Shown here: in pieces, positions 59,622 through 64,000 of the stretch
How positions within the stretch are numbered: position 1 is the stretch's first letter
Layout of the letters: every line of letters starts with the position of its first letter
DNA from: Stigmatella ashevillena
Lineage (GTDB): Bacteria; Myxococcota; Myxococcia; Myxococcales; Myxococcaceae
Assembly (NCBI RefSeq): GCF_028368975.1
Contig: NZ_JAQNDM010000002.1
Coordinates: 4,830,425 to 4,894,424, forward strand
Length of the DNA: 64,000 bases
Direction: 5' to 3'
Position numbers and translations under genes: made by a program
Notes under the pieces: generated by a model
Seen by the model: only the letters and a program-made list of their open reading frames with translations
What the model was told of the DNA's origin: nothing
Database searches by the model: none

Positions 59622-59924
59622 TCAATGGGGTCACTTCTGGGTGTCAGGGTGCGGCGTGGGTCCTCCACAGAATCCGCCAAAGACTCATGGGCCATCCCTC
59701 ATTTCCCAGCCAGTGCCATTATGAAACGGACTGCTCACCTGGGCAATCCGCTCTCTTGGACACCCAAGACGCGGGGCTCACTCCGTTGTTTCTCACTCCG
59801 CAGGCAAGCGCTCCAACTCATCCCGCTGCGAGCGTCCCGGAGCGGGGCGGGTGCGGGGACTTACTCCCGTGAGGATAGCAAAGCGTTCCTGCGAAGCTCC
59901 ACTTCATCACGTAATGTTGCGGAC
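59622..59924. other. Gene-poor stretch upstream of the orphan immunity gene
   Basis: About 300 bases with no gene. On the minus strand a frame MAHESLADSVEDPRRTLTP (about 25 codons, after an in-frame stop) ends in a TGA that overlaps the imm11 ATG. This looks like the stub of a lost partner gene. The rest shows no promoter I can support. Confidence 0.4.
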
Positions 59925-61012
59925 ATGACCGCACACGCACCTGCCAGCACTCAGCTCACCGCGGACCGCATCTACCGAGGCGGACCCATTCTCACGATGA
60001 ACGACGCCCAACCCCAGGTGGAGGCCCTGGCGATCCGAGGCAAACGCATCCTCGCGGTGGGGACCTGGGAGCAACTCCAGGGCCTCGTGGACAGAGACAC
60101 GGAAGTGGTGGACCTGGCGGGCCGCACGATGGTGCCAGGCTTCATCGATGCGCATGGGCACATCAATCGCCGAGGCGCTGGCGAAGTACATCCGGAAAAA
60201 GGAAATTCCCTCCCGGCACATTCGTGCTCGCCAACGGGTATGACGACTCATTCGCCGCGTCCCTGAGGGTGCTCTTCCTGGATGTGCTCATGTTCCCGAA
60301 GTGGACGGAGGCCGATGCCATCGACGCACTCCCCCAACTGCCTCGGAAGGAGTACGTGGGCCACCTCAAGGTGGGCGGCGTGAAGATCACCCAGGATGGC
60401 TCGCCGCAAGGCAAGACGGCGTTTCTCACGCAGCCCTACCACAAGCCGCCCCCGGACCAGGAAGCCACTTACCGGGGTCAGCCCATCCTGCCGCAGGAAG
60501 AGCTGAACACCGAGGAGGAGAAGGCGTTCACGAAGGGCTGGCAGCTCCACGTCCACTGCAACGGCGACGCGGCGGCGGACATGCTGCTGGAGGCGGTGTC
60601 GCGGGCCACCGCGAAACTCGGGCCTGCCGACCGGCGGCCGGTGATGGTGCACTCACAGACCGTTCGAGAGAATCCGTTGGATCAGATGAAGGCGCTGGGC
60701 ATCATCCCCACCTTCTTCGTGGCGCATACCTTCTACTGGGGTGACTGGCACGCCAACGAGACGCTGGGACAGGAGCGGGCCGAGCGCATCTCGCCGCTGC
60801 GCTCCGCGTCGAACCGAGGAATGCTCTACACGATTCACAACGACTCGCCGGTGGTGCCGCCAGACATCTCGCCGCTCATGTGGAGCGCGGTGGCCCGCAC
60901 CACGCGCAGCCAGCAAGCGCTGGGGGCCGAGCAGCGCGCGACGCCGCTCCTTGCCTCTCGGATGGGGACAGGGCCTTCGTTCGCCTTCCTGCCCCGGCAC
61001 ACCTGCTGCTGA
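59925..61012 (+). pseudogene. Multiply deleted amidohydrolase (YtcJ-like) pseudogene
   Basis: Two frames hold pieces of one metal-dependent amidohydrolase. The first (59925-60200) gives IYRGGPILTMNDAQPQ, the AIRGKRILAVG strand and VPGFIDAHGHINR, the metal-binding HxH. A frame change follows at about 60200. The second (from about 60200) reads PPGTFVLANGYDDS, then jumps to LRVLFLDVLMFPKWTEAD, GGVKITQDGSPQGKT and LHVHCNGDAAADMLLEAV with the later metal His. The usual sequence between the GYDDS and LFLDV parts is missing. After RSQQALGAEQRAT the reading leaves the family and stops, so the C-terminus is lost too. At least two deletions and a frameshift make it non-functional. Confidence 0.85.
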
Positions 61013-61084
61013 GACAAGGGAAGCCCCCGGGCTCCCGGCGAACCAGCTTCCGGAAAGGCTCCTGGGTCTGGTGCTTGCTAGAGA

Positions 61085-62200
61085 CTACCGGGCAGGTGCA
61101 AAGAGGAAGGGATAGGCAACAAATACTTCGCTGCCGGGTTTGAAGGGGAAGACCCAGTGGAGAAGAGCGGTTCGGATGCAGTTGCCCACCGCCTCATTCC
61201 CCAGAGTGTTCTCGACGATCTCAACGCTCCGAGTGCTGCCGCTGGGCGTGATGCCGAAGCGGACCACCGCCTTGCCACTAAGACTGGGGTTGAGTTTGAG
61301 TTCCCGTTCGTAGCAGTTCCCGATGACCTTCAGGCGCGCCTTGACGTAGCGGTCCAGCCCATGCGCGTCCACGCCGGAGCCCTCCACCTCTGGGAGCGCA
61401 GTCCTGACGAGGCCTGTCAACGTGTCCTCCGGAGTGGAGCCCGCCCCCTGGGCGCTTTTGATCCCCGTGTCTATCGAGCCTGCTCCTCTCCAATCTCCCC
61501 CCATGTGCGCAGGGGCTCTGGTGATAATGCGCTCGTCCATCTCGCTTGGCGCATCCGCATTCTCAACCTGCCGAGCCGGAATCGAAGGAGCTGGCATGAG
61601 CGACTCATTCGCCCTGCCCACGACCTCACCCTCCACGCTGGGATTGAGCCCTTCGCTCATTCCTCTGAGTGCACTCGCACCCTCTGCCTCCTTGACCGCC
61701 CTAGGAGGCTCCGGCAAGGGCGGCACCGTCTCCGACGGCTCGGTGCTGGTGCAGTCGATCAAGCGTGCAATGACGTATCGTTTCCCCAAATTCTCGTAGC
61801 GGGGTAAGTAGGGCAATTGAAGGACCACTTTGGCCGCTACGGTGCGGTGGCGCTCGGCAGCCATCCGCCGGGCGAGTATCTCCGTCGGCTCTCTGAGCGT
61901 CTTGGGAACAACGGCGAGAATAGCGCCCACGGAACCAAGCACCGCCATCACCTTTCGGATGCCCGTTTTGGTAAGGAAGCCGGCAAGGGCACTGCCGATG
62001 GCGGCGACTGCGGCTCCGATCAAGAGAAAGGTGTTGGCCACCCAGCGAGCACTCTCCGCCTGCTGCTGCAATGTTTCGAGCCGGGCGTCGCACTGCTCCA
62101 ACATGGCGTTAATGTCCGTTTCGCGGACACCCTGGCCACTGGCCCATGAGGGCAACACCAGCAGCAAGAGGGAAAGAAACAGGTAGAGGTGCTTCTCCAT
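61085..62200 (-). CDS. AgmX/PglI C-terminal domain protein
   Basis: A 371-residue protein. A signal peptide (LYLFLSLLLLVLPSWASG) is followed by a short helix and two membrane segments (NTFLLIGAAVAAIGSALAGFL and VMAVLGSVGAILAVVPK). A long Pro/Glu/Ser-rich linker leads to the C-terminal 100 residues, which match the AgmX/PglI domain: ARLKVIGNCYERELKLNPSL, GKAVVRFGITPSGSTRSVEIV and FPFKPGSEVFVAYPFLF. This TonB-like domain is known from myxobacterial gliding-motility and related envelope proteins. The two early membrane segments are unusual for it. It is convergent with the amidohydrolase pseudogene. Confidence 0.83.
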   Translation of the reverse strand: MEKHLYLFLSLLLLVLPSWASGQGVRETDINAMLEQCDARLETLQQQAESARWVANTFLLIGAAVAAIGSALAGFLTKTGIRKVMAVLGSVGAILAVVPKTLREPTEILARRMAAERHRTVAAKVVLQLPYLPRYENLGKRYVIARLIDCTSTEPSETVPPLPEPPRAVKEAEGASALRGMSEGLNPSVEGEVVGRANESLMPAPSIPARQVENADAPSEMDERIITRAPAHMGGDWRGAGSIDTGIKSAQGAGSTPEDTLTGLVRTALPEVEGSGVDAHGLDRYVKARLKVIGNCYERELKLNPSLSGKAVVRFGITPSGSTRSVEIVENTLGNEAVGNCIRTALLHWVFPFKPGSEVFVAYPFLFAPAR

Positions 62201-62330
62201 ATAGGTCCCTCGAAAGAGCCTACGAGGCTATCCCGGCTGGAATGCTTAGTGACACCGGCCAGAGCACAGAGGCCTCGATGCGTAGGAATCTATTGCAGCC
62301 CCTGGTTCGTGACAGCGCCCTCCTCAAGAC

Positions 62331-64000
62331 CTAGGGGGGAGAAGCACGAGGGGACTGTCCCCTCGAGGGCGCCAGCGTCAAATCCAGCACCGTGATGGAG
62401 TAGGGCGGCAGCAACGCCTCCAACGAGTCTGTCTTCGGGGCCATCTCCTGCTGCTCGGCGAAACCGTTGGGGTCGCCCGTGTACGTCAGCACCCGCGCAT
62501 CCCTCAGCGCCCCGCAGCCCTTGAGTTCCACCCGCGCCGCGCGCGCCGTCTCTGGCTCCAGGTTGAGGGCAATGGCCACCACGCGCTGTCCATCCACGCT
62601 GCGCGAGGCGAACAGCGAGGTGCCCTCTCCCGCCCGTGTCGGCACGTACAGGTCCTGGAAACGGCCGCCCTTGCCATCGAAGTCCCGGTACGCCCGGAAG
62701 GCCCACCACGTGGGGCTGCGCTCGGGCGGATAGGTGAAGTGGTACGCCGCCGTGAGGTTGCCCTCCGCGAAGCGGCCCAGCGCCTCGGCCTGCGCCAGCC
62801 CGCCGCTCATGTGCCGCGTGGCGCCGAAGTTGTACTCGCCCAACGCCAGGCCCAGGCCCGGGTAGTTGTCCGCCACCATCTTCTTGAGCCGGGGGATGAG
62901 CCGCACCGGCTCGCCGATCCACGACTCGTCCTTGTAGTTGTCGTCCCAGAGCGCGCGCGTGGAGCGGATGCGCCGCGCCGAGGTGTCCTCGTCCGTCTCC
63001 CCTGCCTCCTCCAAGCCGATGCCCGTACCCTGCGGATAGAAGTGCACGTCCAGCACGTCCAAGAGCCGCACGCCCGTCTTCTTCTGGTGCTCTCTCAGCT
63101 TGCGCAGGTACCAGGGCAAGAGCGGCACGTTGCCGTGTGCCTTCCGGTCCGCGTCCGCCGGGCGTCCCTTGTCCACGTCCGCTGCCGAGCGGAAGTACGC
63201 CGTCCACCCCCACTCCGCCGGCCCCGCGATGACGGCCTCCGGATCCGCCTGCCGCACCGCCGTGCCGTAGGCGACGGTGCGCTCCAGCAACTCGTCATAC
63301 GTGGTGGGCGCCGGGTGCACGTCCCGGTGCGTCGAGTTCCACAGCATCGGCTCGTTGTCGAGGAAGTACATCTGCACGCTGCGCCCTCGGCCCAAGTCCT
63401 TCTGCCGCATCGCCCTCACCCACTCGGCGATGAACTCTGGCGGGGCCGCCACGCTCGTCTGCTCCGGCGGCAGCGGCGGCAAGAGCGCACCCGAAGGCGA
63501 CTTGCCGTTGCCCGCCTCCGGCATCTCCGGCGCCACCTTCTCCTGCGACTTGAACTTCGAGGTGGGGAAGCTCACCGATGACGTGTCCTTGGCCACCCAG
63601 CCGATGATGGGCAGCGTGAGGGCTGACTGGACGCCGTGGGCGCGGTTGCTCAGCAGGAACTCCTCGTAGGTGAACTTCGGCTCATCCCCCGGCGACGTGT
63701 TGCGGAAGTACCAGTCGTTGGCCGTGTTCCACGCGTTGATCCGCCAGTTGTAGCGCGTGGTGGGGTTGCCGCCCCAGCGGCGCACCGTGGCCCCCATCTC
63801 CCACAGGTGCGCGTCCTTGCTCTCGCGCAGGGCGTTGAAGGCGATGCCGTAGATGAGCGGGCTGATGGCGTGGGTGGGCTCCGTGCAGAGCACCGACAGG
63901 CTCGCGGCCTTCGGAGGCCCCACCGCCACGCGCCCGCCCCCCATCGAGAGCTCGCCCACCATCGCCGCCTCCATGCCCGTCAGGCCGATCCGGTCCAGCT
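62331..64000 (-). CDS. Glycoside hydrolase family 44 protein (5' end cut by window edge)
   Basis: At least 547 residues are readable; the frame is open past the right edge, where LDRIGLTG precedes the first in-window ATG. That stretch looks like the end of a carbohydrate-binding beta-sandwich, so the true protein is probably longer with a signal peptide. GH44 features are IYGIAFNALRESKDAHLWEM, VRRWGGNPTTRYNWR, the acid/base Glu in YFLDNEPMLWN, the nucleophile Glu in LALGEYNFGA, and VLDVHFYPQG. GH44 enzymes cut beta-1,4-glucans or mannans, in keeping with a myxobacterial predatory/degradative lifestyle. The C-terminal beta-sandwich ends ITVLDLTL. Confidence 0.88.
   Translation of the reverse strand, partial: LDRIGLTGMEAAMVGELSMGGGRVAVGPPKAASLSVLCTEPTHAISPLIYGIAFNALRESKDAHLWEMGATVRRWGGNPTTRYNWRINAWNTANDWYFRNTSPGDEPKFTYEEFLLSNRAHGVQSALTLPIIGWVAKDTSSVSFPTSKFKSQEKVAPEMPEAGNGKSPSGALLPPLPPEQTSVAAPPEFIAEWVRAMRQKDLGRGRSVQMYFLDNEPMLWNSTHRDVHPAPTTYDELLERTVAYGTAVRQADPEAVIAGPAEWGWTAYFRSAADVDKGRPADADRKAHGNVPLLPWYLRKLREHQKKTGVRLLDVLDVHFYPQGTGIGLEEAGETDEDTSARRIRSTRALWDDNYKDESWIGEPVRLIPRLKKMVADNYPGLGLALGEYNFGATRHMSGGLAQAEALGRFAEGNLTAAYHFTYPPERSPTWWAFRAYRDFDGKGGRFQDLYVPTRAGEGTSLFASRSVDGQRVVAIALNLEPETARAARVELKGCGALRDARVLTYTGDPNGFAEQQEMAPKTDSLEALLPPYSITVLDLTLAPSRGQSPRASPP

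Noticed and set aside
58995-59924. A plus-strand frame that runs through the imm11 region into the amidohydrolase start
   Set aside because: The minus-strand Imm11 match is clear, and the plus-strand translation before the ATG at 59925 has no family features.
1-64000. tRNA genes, CRISPR arrays, integrase or transposase genes
   Set aside because: I looked for cloverleaf T-arms, regularly spaced repeats with unique spacers, and DDE or tyrosine-recombinase motifs and saw none. The 33-base array at 21041-21187 is not CRISPR because the spacers are short and partly repeated.

Overview
The window looks like chromosomal DNA of a myxobacterium, probably of the Cystobacter/Stigmatella/Archangium side of the Myxococcales. 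The grounds are high G+C coding with strong third-position bias, a MYXO-CTERM-type sorting tail, an AgmX/PglI C-terminal domain protein, an Imm11 immunity protein, an ADYC protein, eukaryotic-type Ser/Thr kinases with extra modules, and many lipoproteins. The genus is inferred, not shown.

Region 1 (1-9861, minus strand) is a tightly packed type VI secretion operon, read tssJ-tssK-tssL-tssM-tagF-tssA-tssB-tssC. Several stops and starts overlap or abut, and tssC runs off the left edge. It encodes the membrane complex (TssJLM), the baseplate adaptor TssK, the assembly factor TssA, the sheath (TssB/TssC) and the post-translational repressor TagF. No Hcp, VgrG, ClpV or TssEFG gene lies in the window. 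Region 2 (10148-14596, minus) is a two-gene cell-surface unit: an OmpA-type porin with thrombospondin type 3 repeats, and a multi-Ig protein of unusually low G+C with a MYXO-CTERM tail.

Region 3 (14903-31000) is mixed housekeeping and envelope genes: a bestrophin channel, a giant topoisomerase III-RecQ-HRDC fusion, a Tat lipoprotein epimerase, an ATP/ADP-translocase-like carrier, an aminotransferase, a DUF1028 secreted protein, an AMIN-like lipoprotein, a GH77 glucanotransferase and an ADYC lipoprotein. Two non-coding elements stand out. One is a phased array of five TGTGA-N6-TCACA operators (21041-21187) in front of a small gene that ends in a strong terminator. The other is a leader with mutually exclusive stems and a terminator (25929-26023) ahead of the DUF1028 gene.

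Region 4 (31180-53438) holds a kinase/nSTAND/FGE-like receptor protein with a receiver-domain protein, a HIT protein, an RsmJ-like methyltransferase, two SDRs with a Coq4-like protein, a di-haem cytochrome lipoprotein followed by a TPR-PEGA-TonB-receptor fusion, a run of small enzymes and envelope-glycan genes (Nudix, GNAT, GT26, acyltransferase 3), an HD/Nudix pair, twin COG3541-type nucleotidyltransferases and a LURP-one-like protein.

Region 5 (53459-62200) is more accessory. It starts with a signalling patch (two CX5R phosphatases and a Ser/Thr kinase). Then comes a patch with signs of turnover: a lipoprotein with a Cys-rich C-terminus coupled to a small soluble protein (a toxin/immunity-like pair), a decayed partial copy of the neighbouring phosphatase, an Imm11 immunity gene without a recognisable toxin, and a multiply deleted amidohydrolase pseudogene. 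The window ends with an AgmX-domain protein and a GH44 glycosidase that runs off the right edge. I saw no tRNA, rRNA, CRISPR array, insertion sequence or integrase.
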